A DNA stretch of 64,000 nucleotides from an uncultured Eubacteriales bacterium (GTDB lineage: Bacteria > Bacillota > Clostridia > Oscillospirales > CAG-382): assembly GCA_934444645.1 (NCBI GenBank), contig CAKSCV010000013.1, positions 1 through 64,000 on the forward strand, written 5' to 3'. Within the stretch, counting starts at the first letter, position 1, and each line of letters starts with the position of its first letter. Under the pieces are notes generated by a model. It made no database searches, was not told the origin of the DNA, and was given only the letters and a program-made list of their open reading frames with translations. Positions 7,350 to 16,504 of the stretch are shown in pieces. A program made the translations under genes and the position numbers.

Positions 7350-9110
7350 ATGCAGATAAAAGAAGTATGCATTTTGACCGGACTTTCTGCGAAAGCGATT
7401 CGTCTGTATGAATCCAAGGGTCTTGTTTCTGCCAGACGCGCCGCCAACGACTACCGCGACTACACCGACGAGCAGATCGAACGGCTTTCGGCCATCCGGC
7501 GTTTTCGGTCAGTCGGCATTTCGCTTGCCGATATCCGTCTTTGGGCAGATGGCTTATTGGATGCCGAAACGCTGTTTCAAAAGCGGCTGCAGGAGCTTTC
7601 CGAGGAAAGCGGCAAAAACAAAGAGCAGGAAAAATTGTGCTTTGCGTACTTAAAACAGCCGGCATTTCCGGATTGTACGGCTGAGGAAGCACTGTTTGAC
7701 GATCCGGAGCTTTTGCGTCCTGCCGACGAATCAAGTAAGCACCGTCTGTCGCTCGGCATCGACATCGGCACGACCACCATCAGTGCCGCCGTTGCCGACA
7801 TGGATGCACACTGTCAAATCGCCTGCTACACCTTGCCGAACAAAAGCACCGTCAAGACAAACGAATCGTACCGCCATGAGCAGGATGCCGCATGGATCGC
7901 CGATAAGCTTTCGAAATTTTTAGAATCGGTCATCGGCGCATTTCCCGGAATCTGTTCGATCGGTATGACCGGGCAAATGCACGGGATCGTCTACACTGCC
8001 GTGGACGGAAACGCCGTTTCGCCGCTTTATACTTGGCAAGACACGCGTGCGGCGCAAATCGAAGCGGACAATGTATCCTATTCGCAGCGCATTTTGGACA
8101 AAACCGGCTATACCGTCATGCCCGGCTATGGTTTTGCCACGCATTATTATAATGTCAGAAACGGACTTGTTCCCGAAACCGCCGTCAGCCTTTGCACCAT
8201 CGGCGATTATGCCGTCATGCGCACGACCGGAAAAACGCACCCGCTCCTTCACGCGTCAAATGCCGCAAGTCTCGGCTTCTTCGACCAAAAGGCCGGCTCG
8301 TTTGACCGTGCGGCACTCGAAAAGATGGGTCTGTCGGCCGATTTTCTGCCTGAAGTGGCTGTCGGCGAGCCGGTTGCCGGGCTTTATCACGGCATTCCGG
8401 TCACGGTCGCTATCGGCGATAATCAGGCTGCCTTTTTCGGGTCGGTGCGCGATGAGCAAAACGACCTGTCGGTCAACTACGGCACGGGCAGTCAGATCTC
8501 GCTCTGCGTGAACGCGGATTTTCCGACACCGCATCTGCCGCTCGAACGGAGGCCGTATATTGAAGGGCGCGCCTTATTAAACGGCTCGGCGTTATGCGGC
8601 GGACGCGCGTATGCGCTTTTGGAGAAATTCATCCGCGCCGTACGTGAGACCGATACCGAGCAATACGATTTTCTAAACGCACTTGCCGAAAAGGGCTTAT
8701 CGGCGGAAAAGCCTTTAGAGGTTCGCACCACGTTCTGCGGCTCGCGCAAGGATCCGGCCTTGCGCGGAAGCATCGAACAGATCGGTGAAGACAATTTTAC
8801 GCCGGAGGCTCTTGCGTGCGGCGTTTTGCAGGGCATGGTCAATGAGCTGTATGCGCTGTACCGGCAAAGCGGTGTGGAATTACACGGACGGCTTATCGCT
8901 TCAGGCAATGCCGTTCAAAAAAATCCGGTGCTGCGCAAACTGCTTGCGCAGACCTTCCGCCTGCCGACCGTTTTGCCGGCCTTGCGTGAGGAGGCTGCGT
9001 TCGGCGCGGCACTTGCGGCAGCACATATTGCGCTTTCCGTCCCGTTAAACGAAGTCAAAAGCTGCATTCCGTACCATCCGGATATGCCGGATGAGCATAA
9101 GAAAGGATGA
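7350..9110 (+). CDS. MerR-type HTH fused to FGGY carbohydrate kinase
   Basis: 586 residues in two parts. Residues 1-70 are a MerR winged helix-turn-helix (LSAKAIRLYESKGLVSA, then RDYTDEQIERLSAIRRFRSV), followed by a helical stretch to about 115 that could be the dimerisation coil. From about 133 to the end runs a full FGGY kinase: phosphate loop GIDIGTTT, MTGQMHG, GDNQAAFFG, NYGTGSQIS, and ASGNAVQKNP near the C-terminus. The last motif and ERRPY resemble sedoheptulokinase-like FGGY proteins, which phosphorylate ketoses. The reading frame is open throughout with AAAGGAG before the ATG. I infer a regulator that senses or phosphorylates its own sugar, analogous to ROK repressors but from different folds. 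Substrate unknown. Confidence 0.9.
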   Translation: MQIKEVCILTGLSAKAIRLYESKGLVSARRAANDYRDYTDEQIERLSAIRRFRSVGISLADIRLWADGLLDAETLFQKRLQELSEESGKNKEQEKLCFAYLKQPAFPDCTAEEALFDDPELLRPADESSKHRLSLGIDIGTTTISAAVADMDAHCQIACYTLPNKSTVKTNESYRHEQDAAWIADKLSKFLESVIGAFPGICSIGMTGQMHGIVYTAVDGNAVSPLYTWQDTRAAQIEADNVSYSQRILDKTGYTVMPGYGFATHYYNVRNGLVPETAVSLCTIGDYAVMRTTGKTHPLLHASNAASLGFFDQKAGSFDRAALEKMGLSADFLPEVAVGEPVAGLYHGIPVTVAIGDNQAAFFGSVRDEQNDLSVNYGTGSQISLCVNADFPTPHLPLERRPYIEGRALLNGSALCGGRAYALLEKFIRAVRETDTEQYDFLNALAEKGLSAEKPLEVRTTFCGSRKDPALRGSIEQIGEDNFTPEALACGVLQGMVNELYALYRQSGVELHGRLIASGNAVQKNPVLRKLLAQTFRLPTVLPALREEAAFGAALAAAHIALSVPLNEVKSCIPYHPDMPDEHKKG

Positions 9111-9116
9111 AAAAGC

Positions 9117-10334
9117 ATGGAACCGACAGTTACAAAAATCTCTTTTGATAAGTATGACCTTTGCTTCTCTGTCTCCCCTACGCATCCCCTAACCGCTCAA
9201 ACGCCGGACGGGAAACCGGCTTTTGAGGCGGTTTTGGATGAAAACGGTCTTGCCGTAAAGTTCTACACCTCTTTCCGTACCTGGCCGCTTGTGCTCACCG
9301 CTCCGCACGCGACCGGCGAAAACATTTTGCTTCGCGTGCGTCCGTACCGCGTGGAGCTTTGGGCGGACGGTGTGCTGTGCGACGAAGAGTGGCCGATCGG
9401 TGCATTCGGTGTGGCCGATGCCGTGTGGAATGCGCCGGTCGAAGTGAAGCCGTATACAGAGGATCCGACGCCGCCTCCGGCCGTTCTCGGAACGTTTCGG
9501 AACGCCGAGGGCTGGCGGCCGGAACAAGCCGTTTTTGTCGGCGACTGTATGCCGTATGCCGACGACAAGCGGTTTCATGTCATCTATCTGAAGGACCGCC
9601 ATCACCATCACAGCAAATACGGCTCGGGTGCGCACCAATGGTCACACATCTCCACCGCCGATTTCGATACCTGGCAGATCCATCCGGATGTTGTGGAAAT
9701 CGATGAGCAATGGGAGGGTTCTATCTGCACCGGCTCGCACATCGAATACAAGGGCAAGCACTATCTGTATTATACGGTCCGCGCCTGCGACGGCTCACCT
9801 GCACCCATCTGCCGCAGCATTTCGCAGGATGGCTATCATTATGAAAAAGACCGTGCGTTCCGCGTTGTTTTAAGCGACGCGTACTGCAAGGTGTCGGCAC
9901 GCGATCCGAAGGTCGTTTTGGCCGAGGATGGTATCCTGCATATGTTTGTGACGACAACGCTGCTTTCCGAAAAGAAAGGCTGTCTTGCGCACTTGACCTC
10001 GTCCGACGGCGACACGTGGCACGAAGAGCCGACGCCGATCTACACAGCCGCCGACGGCGACCAACCCGAATGCCCGGATTATTTCAAGTACCATGACACC
10101 TATTATCTTGTGTTCAGCCACGGCGGCTATGGACAGTATCTGTATTCCAAAAAGCCGTTCACCGATTGGCAGAAGCCGGAAAATCCGCATATTCCCTGCA
10201 AAAGCGTGCCGAAAATGGCACTGTGGAACGGAAAAATCGTCTTTGTCGGCTTTGACCGCATCGAAGGCTATGCCGGAAACATGACGTTTCTCACGCTCGA
10301 ACCGGGTACGGACGAGCTGTTCCCCAAAACGTAA
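9117..10334 (+). CDS. GH32-like five-bladed propeller glycosidase
   Basis: A 405-residue protein starting 6 bp after the kinase fusion. Residues from about 140 onward match the GH32 layout: VGDCMP (candidate nucleophile Asp about 143), HHHHSKYG then WSHISTADFDTW, ARDPKV (transition-state Asp about 263) and PECPDYF (acid/base Glu about 318). The first 130 residues form an extra, probably beta-sandwich region. No signal peptide is present, so the substrate must be imported. GH32 members cleave fructosides, which would suit a ketose kinase next door. GH43 and GH130 propellers are alternatives, but the RDP and ECPD motifs favour GH32. Confidence 0.7.
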   Translation: MEPTVTKISFDKYDLCFSVSPTHPLTAQTPDGKPAFEAVLDENGLAVKFYTSFRTWPLVLTAPHATGENILLRVRPYRVELWADGVLCDEEWPIGAFGVADAVWNAPVEVKPYTEDPTPPPAVLGTFRNAEGWRPEQAVFVGDCMPYADDKRFHVIYLKDRHHHHSKYGSGAHQWSHISTADFDTWQIHPDVVEIDEQWEGSICTGSHIEYKGKHYLYYTVRACDGSPAPICRSISQDGYHYEKDRAFRVVLSDAYCKVSARDPKVVLAEDGILHMFVTTTLLSEKKGCLAHLTSSDGDTWHEEPTPIYTAADGDQPECPDYFKYHDTYYLVFSHGGYGQYLYSKKPFTDWQKPENPHIPCKSVPKMALWNGKIVFVGFDRIEGYAGNMTFLTLEPGTDELFPKT

Positions 10335-10362
10335 CGCCAACCACACCGAACGGAGGTGCCTC

Positions 10363-11208
10363 ATGCCGCATACCTACAAAATGGGCGATTTCGATCTTAC
10401 GGTCGAATCCATCGTCCTTGTTCACCGCTGTACCTTTGCGTACGGCATCAATACCAGCGATTACCGCGAAGGACGCGGCGTGGCAGGGCTTGTCTTATGC
10501 CTTTCGGGAAAAGGAAGATATGTATTTGAGGACGCCTGCGGCAAGAGCGAACAGCTGCTTGCGCCCGGTCAGATGCTGTTTTTACCGACCGACAGCCGCT
10601 ATGTCGTGACAAGTGCCGGAAAAGAGCCGTTTTGCCACATCACAGCCAATTTTACGCTTTCCCAAACGCACGCGGAGCCGGATACCGCCTTTGACGCGAT
10701 CTTACACAACCGGCTGCACCATATGTCGGATGTCAAAAACGCCGCCGCGGTCGAGGAGCTTCTCGAACGGCTGCTTGCGGTTTGGCAGAACAAAGCGTAT
10801 GGGTATGCGGTGCTTGCGCGGTCGATTTTGTATGAAGCGTTGTATTTTTACTTTGCCGATGCGGTCCGCTCCACCGGTTCCGGTGACGATTACCGCAAGA
10901 TCCTGCCGGCAAAAAGCTTTTTGGACACCAAATATACCGAAGACTGCTCCATCGCGGAGCTTGCCGCCATGTGCCGGCTCAGTCAAACGCATTTCCGGCG
11001 GCTGTTTGCACGCCTTTTCGGCTGTTCGCCGGGACATTACCGCTTGCAGAAGCGGCTGCAAAAAGCCAAGGATTTACTTCTTTCGGGCGAATATACCGTA
11101 GCTGAAACGGCGCGTGCCGTCGGTTTTGACGATGCCAACTATTTCGGCCGCGTGTTTCGGGCACATTTCGGCTATTCCCCGTCCGAGGCCTTCAAAGAAT
11201 TCCGATGA
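10363..11208 (+). CDS. AraC-family transcriptional regulator
   Basis: 281 residues. The N-terminal part is a cupin-like sensing domain (APGQMLFLPTDSRY), and the last 100 residues carry the two helix-turn-helix motifs of AraC proteins, around SIAELAAMCRLSQTHFRRLF and TVAETARAVGFDDANYFGRVF. CGGAGGTG gives a strong ribosome site. It closes the sugar unit started by the SGNH hydrolase, so it likely controls that unit or a linked transporter. Together with the MerR-kinase fusion, the unit encodes two different regulators. Confidence 0.92.
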   Translation: MPHTYKMGDFDLTVESIVLVHRCTFAYGINTSDYREGRGVAGLVLCLSGKGRYVFEDACGKSEQLLAPGQMLFLPTDSRYVVTSAGKEPFCHITANFTLSQTHAEPDTAFDAILHNRLHHMSDVKNAAAVEELLERLLAVWQNKAYGYAVLARSILYEALYFYFADAVRSTGSGDDYRKILPAKSFLDTKYTEDCSIAELAAMCRLSQTHFRRLFARLFGCSPGHYRLQKRLQKAKDLLLSGEYTVAETARAVGFDDANYFGRVFRAHFGYSPSEAFKEFR

Positions 11209-11225
11209 TTCGGTCAAATCCGCTA

Positions 11226-11257
11226 AAAATACCGGTGGTTATGCCGGTATTTTTTTG
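11226..11257 (+). terminator. Intrinsic terminator of the SGNH/kinase/GH32/AraC unit
   Basis: AAAATACCGG (11226-11235) pairs with CCGGTATTTT (11244-11253) and runs into a T-tract of seven Ts. Confidence 0.9.
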
Positions 11258-11269
11258 TCGAAAACACTC

Positions 11270-11297
11270 TTGACAAATCGTGATTTTGGTGTATAAT
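11270..11297 (+). promoter_or_regulatory. Sigma-A promoter of the MacB/FtsX-type operon
   Basis: Consensus TTGACA (11270-11275) and TATAAT (11292-11297) with a 16-bp spacer, upstream of the ATPase gene. Confidence 0.8.
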
Positions 11298-11363
11298 AAT
11301 CCCATGGAGTTAGTTAATGCAAACTAACCGTATGTTTCGGATCCGGAAAGGCTGGTGACATTC

Positions 11364-12065
11364 ATGGCATATTTGGAGGTTTCCGGTTTAACCAAAAGCT
11401 TCGGCGAAGGGAGCGGCAAGGTGGAGGTTTTGCGCGGCGTCTCTATGACGGTGGAAAAAGGCGAGATGTGCACCATTTTAGGCCCGTCCGGCAGCGGAAA
11501 ATCCACGCTTTTGAATGTTATCGGCGGTCTTGACGGTGCCGACGGCGGGAAAATCCTCATTGACGGCAACAATCTTGTGGGTTTGGATGCGGACGAGCTG
11601 TCGGCGTTCCGGCGCGATTATCTCGGTTTTGTCTTTCAGTTTTACAACCTTGTTCCCAACTTAACGGTGCTTGAAAACATCGAGGTCGGCGAATATCTTT
11701 CGGACGACCCTCTCGATATGGAGGAAATCTTAAGCGTCCTCGGTTTGGAGGAGCTCAAAAACCGCTTTCCGCATGAGCTTTCGGGCGGTCAACAGCAGCG
11801 CTGCTCCATCGGGCGCGCGCTCATCAAAAACCCCAAGCTTCTTCTCTGCGACGAGCCGACCGGTGCGCTCGACTACAAGACCTCCAAGGACATTTTAGCC
11901 CTCATCGAGCGCATCAATGCCGCCTACAACACTACCATCCTGATGGTCACACACAACGAGACCATCAGTGCCATGACACACAAGACCGTGTATCTCAAGG
12001 ACGGTGCCGTAAGCCGCATTGCCGTGACAGAAAAACGCACGCCCGCACGCGAACTGGAATGGTGA
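11364..12065 (+). CDS. ABC transporter ATP-binding protein (MacB/LolD type)
   Basis: A 233-residue ATPase with Walker A GPSGSGKST, Q-loop FQFYNLVPNLTV, signature LSGGQQQR, Walker B LLLCDEPTGALD and a switch His in VTHNE. The LVPNLTV and EPTGALD wording is typical of the ATPases that pair with FtsX-fold permeases (MacB, LolD, BceA, FtsE groups). The ATG at 11364 is preferred over a GTG at 11355 because AAAGG lies at good spacing. The partner permease follows after 6 bp. The pair may act in antimicrobial-peptide resistance or envelope work; the substrate is not known. Confidence 0.92.
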   Translation: MAYLEVSGLTKSFGEGSGKVEVLRGVSMTVEKGEMCTILGPSGSGKSTLLNVIGGLDGADGGKILIDGNNLVGLDADELSAFRRDYLGFVFQFYNLVPNLTVLENIEVGEYLSDDPLDMEEILSVLGLEELKNRFPHELSGGQQQRCSIGRALIKNPKLLLCDEPTGALDYKTSKDILALIERINAAYNTTILMVTHNETISAMTHKTVYLKDGAVSRIAVTEKRTPARELEW

Positions 12066-12071
12066 CGCGTC

Positions 12072-14624
12072 ATGATTCTTAACAGACGCTTATTTCGGGA
12101 TTTTCTGGACAATCTGGTGCGCAACCTTGCCATGATCCTCATTGTGGCTCTTTCCATTGCGTTGGTAACGGCCTTATGCACCAACACTGAATGCTTAAAC
12201 GCTGTCATTCACAACGAATGGGAGAAATGCAACGTCGAGGACGGCAGCTTTGAAACGTATGTGCCGCTATCCAAGCGGAACATGCTTGACCTTGCGGACT
12301 TAGACGTAACCATCGAAAAAATGTTTTACACCGATGTGCCGGTAAACGAAGTGTCGGTGTTACGCTTTTTCGTCAACCGCAAAAAAATCGACCTTGCCTT
12401 TGTGGAGTGGGGCCGCACGCCGCAAAACGACAATGAGCTGTTCATGGAAAAGCTGTACGCAAAGAACCACGGCCTTTCGGTGGGCGACACGTTTTATGTT
12501 GGCTCGTATCCGTTTGTCATCTGCGGCATCGGCTGCATTCCCGATTACGGCTATGTCAAGCAAAACACGTCGGATGTAGCGCAGAATGACGAATTTTCGG
12601 TGGTTTTGGTAACCGCAGGCGCGTTTAACGCCGTCAAAGGCTCCAACAAGGTCGTTTACAACTATGCGTATAAGCTCGGTGAGTCCTGTACGGCAAAAGA
12701 CTTAAAGAAAAAGTTAGTAAAAATGGATTTCGACCCGAATTCCGTCAAGGACACCTATATTCGCGGTTTGATTGCCGAAGCAGACATGTTAAACAACGAG
12801 TTTAACGCCTTTACCGATGCCGTCCGTTACGGCTCGGAAAGCCTTGCGCGCGGCATTCATGCGGTCGGACGCGCCTATGCCGCCTATGACGGCGAGCGTG
12901 CGACCAAGGAGTTATATAGCGGTGCGATGTCGCTTTCCAATGCGGCGATTTTATTCAAGGAGCAGTTTGGTGCTTATCTTGCCGAAAACACCAAGGTGGA
13001 ATTTGTCAACCTTTCCGGTTTTTCTGAGACTCGGTACAGCATTCGGATAAACGACCCGTTAAACGACTCCAAGCTCGGCAAGCAGGCAGGCCTTGCGGTC
13101 GGTGTGATCCTACTCATGCTGTTAACCTATATGTTAGCCATTTTTGCCGGCGGCACAATCGAAAAGGAACGCGCCATCATCGGAACGTTATATGCGCTCG
13201 GCTACAGCAAAAAGGAGATTCTGTCGCACTACATGAAAATTCCGCTTGCCATAACGCTTATCGGCTCGCTTGTCGGGCTGTTCGGCGGCTTTGCCTTAGT
13301 GGATTTTTTGGCGGCTTCGTATGCGGCGATGTATTCATTTCCGGAGCTTGTGCATATTTATCCGTTTTATGTGGAAGCCTATGCTGTCGGAATGCCGCTT
13401 ACGCTTGCCTATTTTATCAACCGGCACGTCTTAAAGAAAAAGCTTGACGAAACGCCGCTGCAGATGATGCATGAAAAGGTGACCGGCATCGGCCGCATGA
13501 ACTTTGAGCTGCACGGCATGAGCTTTTCGGCAAAATACCGCATCCGCCAGTTCTGCCGTGAGATAAAGGGCAATTTGACACTGTTTGCCGGCGTGATTTT
13601 GTCGGTGCTGCTCATGATGTTTTCGTTCTCCTGCTTCGGCAGCATTTCGTCGTATATCGGCAGCATTGCGGACGATGTGCATTACGAATATCTGTATGTG
13701 CTGCGCAACCCGGTGGAGGATTTGCCAAAAAACGCGGTGGTCGGCTACACGGCCGGCTTCAACGTGGATTACGCCATGACCGGCGGCGAAATGGAGGTGA
13801 CGCTTTCGGGCATTGACCGAGGCAATCCATACTTTGACTTTGCCGCAGAATTGTCCGACGAGCCGGGCGAGGTCTATATGTCAAGTGCCGCACGCATCAA
13901 ATTCGGCTACAAGGTCGGACAGACGGTGGTGTTTCATGACAGCGCCGCCGACAAGCGGTATGCCTTCAAAATTGCCGGTGAAGTGACCTATGGCAGCGGC
14001 TTATATTTCTTCATGAACCTTGACGCCATGCGCGAAGCCTTCGGGCTTGACTATTTCGACAAGGATGACCTCAAAAAAGGCGAACGAATGCCGAAAGCGA
14101 GCAACTTTTACTACAACACGGTCTATTCGGACAAGCCTGTCACCTTCCGGCACAACATGATGGTTTCACAGATCGTCAAAAGCGACCTGCAGCGCGGTGC
14201 AAACAAGTTTATGACGCTGATGGGCGATATGATCTATATGCTTGTCGGCGTGTCGGTGATCATCTTTGTAGCAGTAATGTACCTTTTGATGAAACTTGAG
14301 ATCGACCGCAGCCGCTTTTCGATATCGCTCCTCAAGGCACTCGGCTACAGGGAAAAGACGGTCAACAGCTTTTATTTGTCCGGCTGCTTTTATGTGACGG
14401 CCGCGTCGCTTGTTTTCGGTATGCCGCTCTGCAAATTAGCCGTCAATGTGCTGTATCCGTTTTGCGTGTCCAATGTCAACGGCGGTTTTCCGGCTGTGAT
14501 TCTGCCGATGCATTATGTCAGCATCGTGCTTATCGTATTTGCCTGCTTTTTCACAACACGTGCCTTGCTTGCGCGCTATTTGGGCAAGATCCGCCTAAGC
14601 GACATTCTGAAGGATCGCGAATAG
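12072..14624 (+). CDS. FtsX-fold ABC permease, large (850 residues)
   Basis: One N-terminal membrane segment (about 15-38) precedes a large extracellular domain (about 40-330). Membrane helices then cluster at about 340-365, 390-450 and 500-525, a second extracellular domain spans about 530-715, and the last helices lie at about 720-745, 775-800 and 815-835. This 10-helix duplicated FtsX arrangement is common in Firmicutes antimicrobial-peptide transporters. The gene follows its ATPase by 6 bp. No two-component system or substrate gene is adjacent, so the cargo is unknown. Confidence 0.88.
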   Translation: MILNRRLFRDFLDNLVRNLAMILIVALSIALVTALCTNTECLNAVIHNEWEKCNVEDGSFETYVPLSKRNMLDLADLDVTIEKMFYTDVPVNEVSVLRFFVNRKKIDLAFVEWGRTPQNDNELFMEKLYAKNHGLSVGDTFYVGSYPFVICGIGCIPDYGYVKQNTSDVAQNDEFSVVLVTAGAFNAVKGSNKVVYNYAYKLGESCTAKDLKKKLVKMDFDPNSVKDTYIRGLIAEADMLNNEFNAFTDAVRYGSESLARGIHAVGRAYAAYDGERATKELYSGAMSLSNAAILFKEQFGAYLAENTKVEFVNLSGFSETRYSIRINDPLNDSKLGKQAGLAVGVILLMLLTYMLAIFAGGTIEKERAIIGTLYALGYSKKEILSHYMKIPLAITLIGSLVGLFGGFALVDFLAASYAAMYSFPELVHIYPFYVEAYAVGMPLTLAYFINRHVLKKKLDETPLQMMHEKVTGIGRMNFELHGMSFSAKYRIRQFCREIKGNLTLFAGVILSVLLMMFSFSCFGSISSYIGSIADDVHYEYLYVLRNPVEDLPKNAVVGYTAGFNVDYAMTGGEMEVTLSGIDRGNPYFDFAAELSDEPGEVYMSSAARIKFGYKVGQTVVFHDSAADKRYAFKIAGEVTYGSGLYFFMNLDAMREAFGLDYFDKDDLKKGERMPKASNFYYNTVYSDKPVTFRHNMMVSQIVKSDLQRGANKFMTLMGDMIYMLVGVSVIIFVAVMYLLMKLEIDRSRFSISLLKALGYREKTVNSFYLSGCFYVTAASLVFGMPLCKLAVNVLYPFCVSNVNGGFPAVILPMHYVSIVLIVFACFFTTRALLARYLGKIRLSDILKDRE

Positions 14625-14684
14625 AAAATAACCGCCGGTTTTGCCCGTCGTGACAGGCTTTTGACGCCGTTAATAAAATAATAC

Positions 14685-14713
14685 TTGACAAGATGCACTT
14701 GTTTGCATATAAT
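14685..14713 (+). promoter_or_regulatory. Sigma-A promoter of acpP
   Basis: Consensus TTGACA (14685-14690) and TATAAT (14708-14713) with a 17-bp spacer. The inferred leader before acpP is about 80 bases. Confidence 0.85.
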
Positions 14714-14799
14714 TATGTGTGGTGAACCGGAAAAACCGCTGTTTTCCTCCGGTTTCGTGACATTATCTATGAATTCCATGCAGAAAAGAGGTTTGACCC

Positions 14800-15027
14800 A
14801 TGGTAGAAACGATCATCGACTTACTTGCCAAGCAGTTCCGTATCGATCCAGCCACAATTGACGCCGACACCAATATTGTCGAGGATCTTGGCGCCGATTC
14901 CCTTGAAATCGTCGATATGCTGATGGCTATCGAAGAGAATTTCGGCATAACGGTTTCCGATGAAGAAGCACTTACGCTCAAAACAGTAAAGGATGTTGCG
15001 GATTTCATCGAAGAAAAAAAGATGTAA
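14800..15027 (+). CDS. acpP: Acyl carrier protein
   Basis: 75 residues, acidic and helical, with the phosphopantetheine-attachment motif GADSLEIVDML (Ser in DSL at about residue 36). It carries acyl chains during fatty-acid synthesis in the cytosol. AGAGG precedes the ATG. It stands alone behind its own promoter; no other fatty-acid genes are in the window. A second role as acyl donor to the neighbouring Fe-S cysteine desulfurase is known in mitochondria, but here the adjacency may be chance. Confidence 0.95.
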   Translation: MVETIIDLLAKQFRIDPATIDADTNIVEDLGADSLEIVDMLMAIEENFGITVSDEEALTLKTVKDVADFIEEKKM

Positions 15028-15102
15028 GTTGAGACAAATGTCCTTCTTCCTTTTTACCAACAGGTATGTGCTGCCTGTATTTTTACAAGTAAAGGTATAA
15101 AT

Positions 15103-15150
15103 CGGGAGCATTATGCTGTAAAATAAGGAAGGCGTAATGCTCTCGGTTTG
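15103..15150 (+). terminator. Long hairpin between acpP and the Fe-S genes
   Basis: 15103-15116 pairs with 15132-15145 over 14 bp with two G-U pairs, loop of 15. The bases after it are only moderately T-rich, so it may be a terminator of acpP or a structured leader of the cysteine desulfurase gene. A weaker hairpin ACAGG/CCTGT followed by ATTTTT is at 15060-15083. Confidence 0.4.
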
Positions 15151-15251
15151 TTTCGCCGTCACACGCGCACGGCTTTGGCGGTGCGCTTAAATATAAATGC
15201 GTGTCTTATACCAATGCGGCACGCAAGCAAGAAAGGGATTGTTAAAAATCC

Positions 15252-16466
15252 ATGAGTGAAAAACGGTTTGTTTATGCCGACAATGCGGCAACTACCAGCG
15301 TTCATCCGCGCGTGCTTGCGGAAATGCTGCCGTATCTCGGCGAATTCTACGGAAATCCGTCCAGCTTATATTCCAAAGGCCAGCAGGTTTTCACGCTCTT
15401 AGAGGGTGCGCGTGCGCGCATCGCGGCGATCTTAGGGTGTGAAGCGCGTGAGATCTATTTCACCGGCTGCGGTTCGGAGGGCGACAACTGGGCCATCAAA
15501 GGCGCCGTCGACGCTTATTTGCAAAAAAACAAGGTGTCGACCTGCCACGTCATCACCACCAAGATCGAGCATCATGCCGTTCTCAACACCTGCAAGGCAC
15601 TCGAAAAGAAAGGCATTGCCGTGACCTATCTCGACGTCGATCACGACGGCAAGGTGAACCCGGAGGATGTTATTAAGAGCCTGCGCGACGACACCTGTAT
15701 CGTCGCTGTCATGTACGCCAACAACGAGATCGGCACCATCGAGCCGATTGCCGAAATCGGTGAAAAAATCAAGGAGTACAACGAAAAGAACAAGAAAAAG
15801 GTTCTGTTCTTTACCGATGCGGTGCAGGCTGTCGGACACGTTCCGATCGATATCAAAACGCTCCATGCGGACATGCTCTCGCTGTCCGGTCACAAGTTCC
15901 GTGCTCCTAAGGGCGTGGGTGCGCTGTATATCAAGAGCGGCGTGGTCATCAAGAGCCTTATCGACGGCGGCGGACAGGAACGCGGCAAGCGCGGCGGCAC
16001 GGAAAACGTGGCGTCCATCATGGGCCTTGCCAAGGCACTTGAAATTGCAAGCGAAGAAATGAAGGACGACAATGCACGTCTTGCCATGCTGCGCGATGAG
16101 CTTATCTACCGTCTGACCACTGAAATTCCGGAGGCACAGCTTACCGGTCATCCGACCAAGCGGCTTCCCGGCACGGCAAGCTTTGTCTTCAAATATATTG
16201 AAGGCGAATCGCTCCTTTTGCTGCTTGATGCAGAAGGAATCTGCGCTTCCACCGGCTCGGCCTGCTCGTCCAAATCGCTCGAACCGTCGCACGTGCTGCT
16301 TGCCATCGGACTTCCGCACGAGATTGCCCACGGCTCGCTGCGTTTGACGCTTTCGCATGAGACCACCAAAGAGGACATCGATTACATCGTCGAAAAGGTA
16401 AAATACGTCGTACAGACGCTTCGCAACTTCTCGCCGATCTGCCCGAAAGAGTTAAAAGAACATTAA
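15252..16466 (+). CDS. Cysteine desulfurase (NifS/IscS type)
   Basis: A 404-residue PLP enzyme that takes sulfur from cysteine for Fe-S clusters and other uses. Visible are YADNAATT at the N-terminus, the PLP Lys in SLSGHKFRAPKGVGALYI, GGGQERGKRGGTEN, and the loop STGSACSS with the catalytic Cys. Length fits the group I (IscS/NifS) subclass. The next gene encodes the Fe-S scaffold, so they form an assembly pair. A second, separate desulfurase is encoded at 50393-51529. Confidence 0.95.
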   Translation: MSEKRFVYADNAATTSVHPRVLAEMLPYLGEFYGNPSSLYSKGQQVFTLLEGARARIAAILGCEAREIYFTGCGSEGDNWAIKGAVDAYLQKNKVSTCHVITTKIEHHAVLNTCKALEKKGIAVTYLDVDHDGKVNPEDVIKSLRDDTCIVAVMYANNEIGTIEPIAEIGEKIKEYNEKNKKKVLFFTDAVQAVGHVPIDIKTLHADMLSLSGHKFRAPKGVGALYIKSGVVIKSLIDGGGQERGKRGGTENVASIMGLAKALEIASEEMKDDNARLAMLRDELIYRLTTEIPEAQLTGHPTKRLPGTASFVFKYIEGESLLLLLDAEGICASTGSACSSKSLEPSHVLLAIGLPHEIAHGSLRLTLSHETTKEDIDYIVEKVKYVVQTLRNFSPICPKELKEH

Positions 16467-16504
16467 GCATGTGTTTGCTATCCCAATAAAGGAGGGAGTT
16501 TCCT

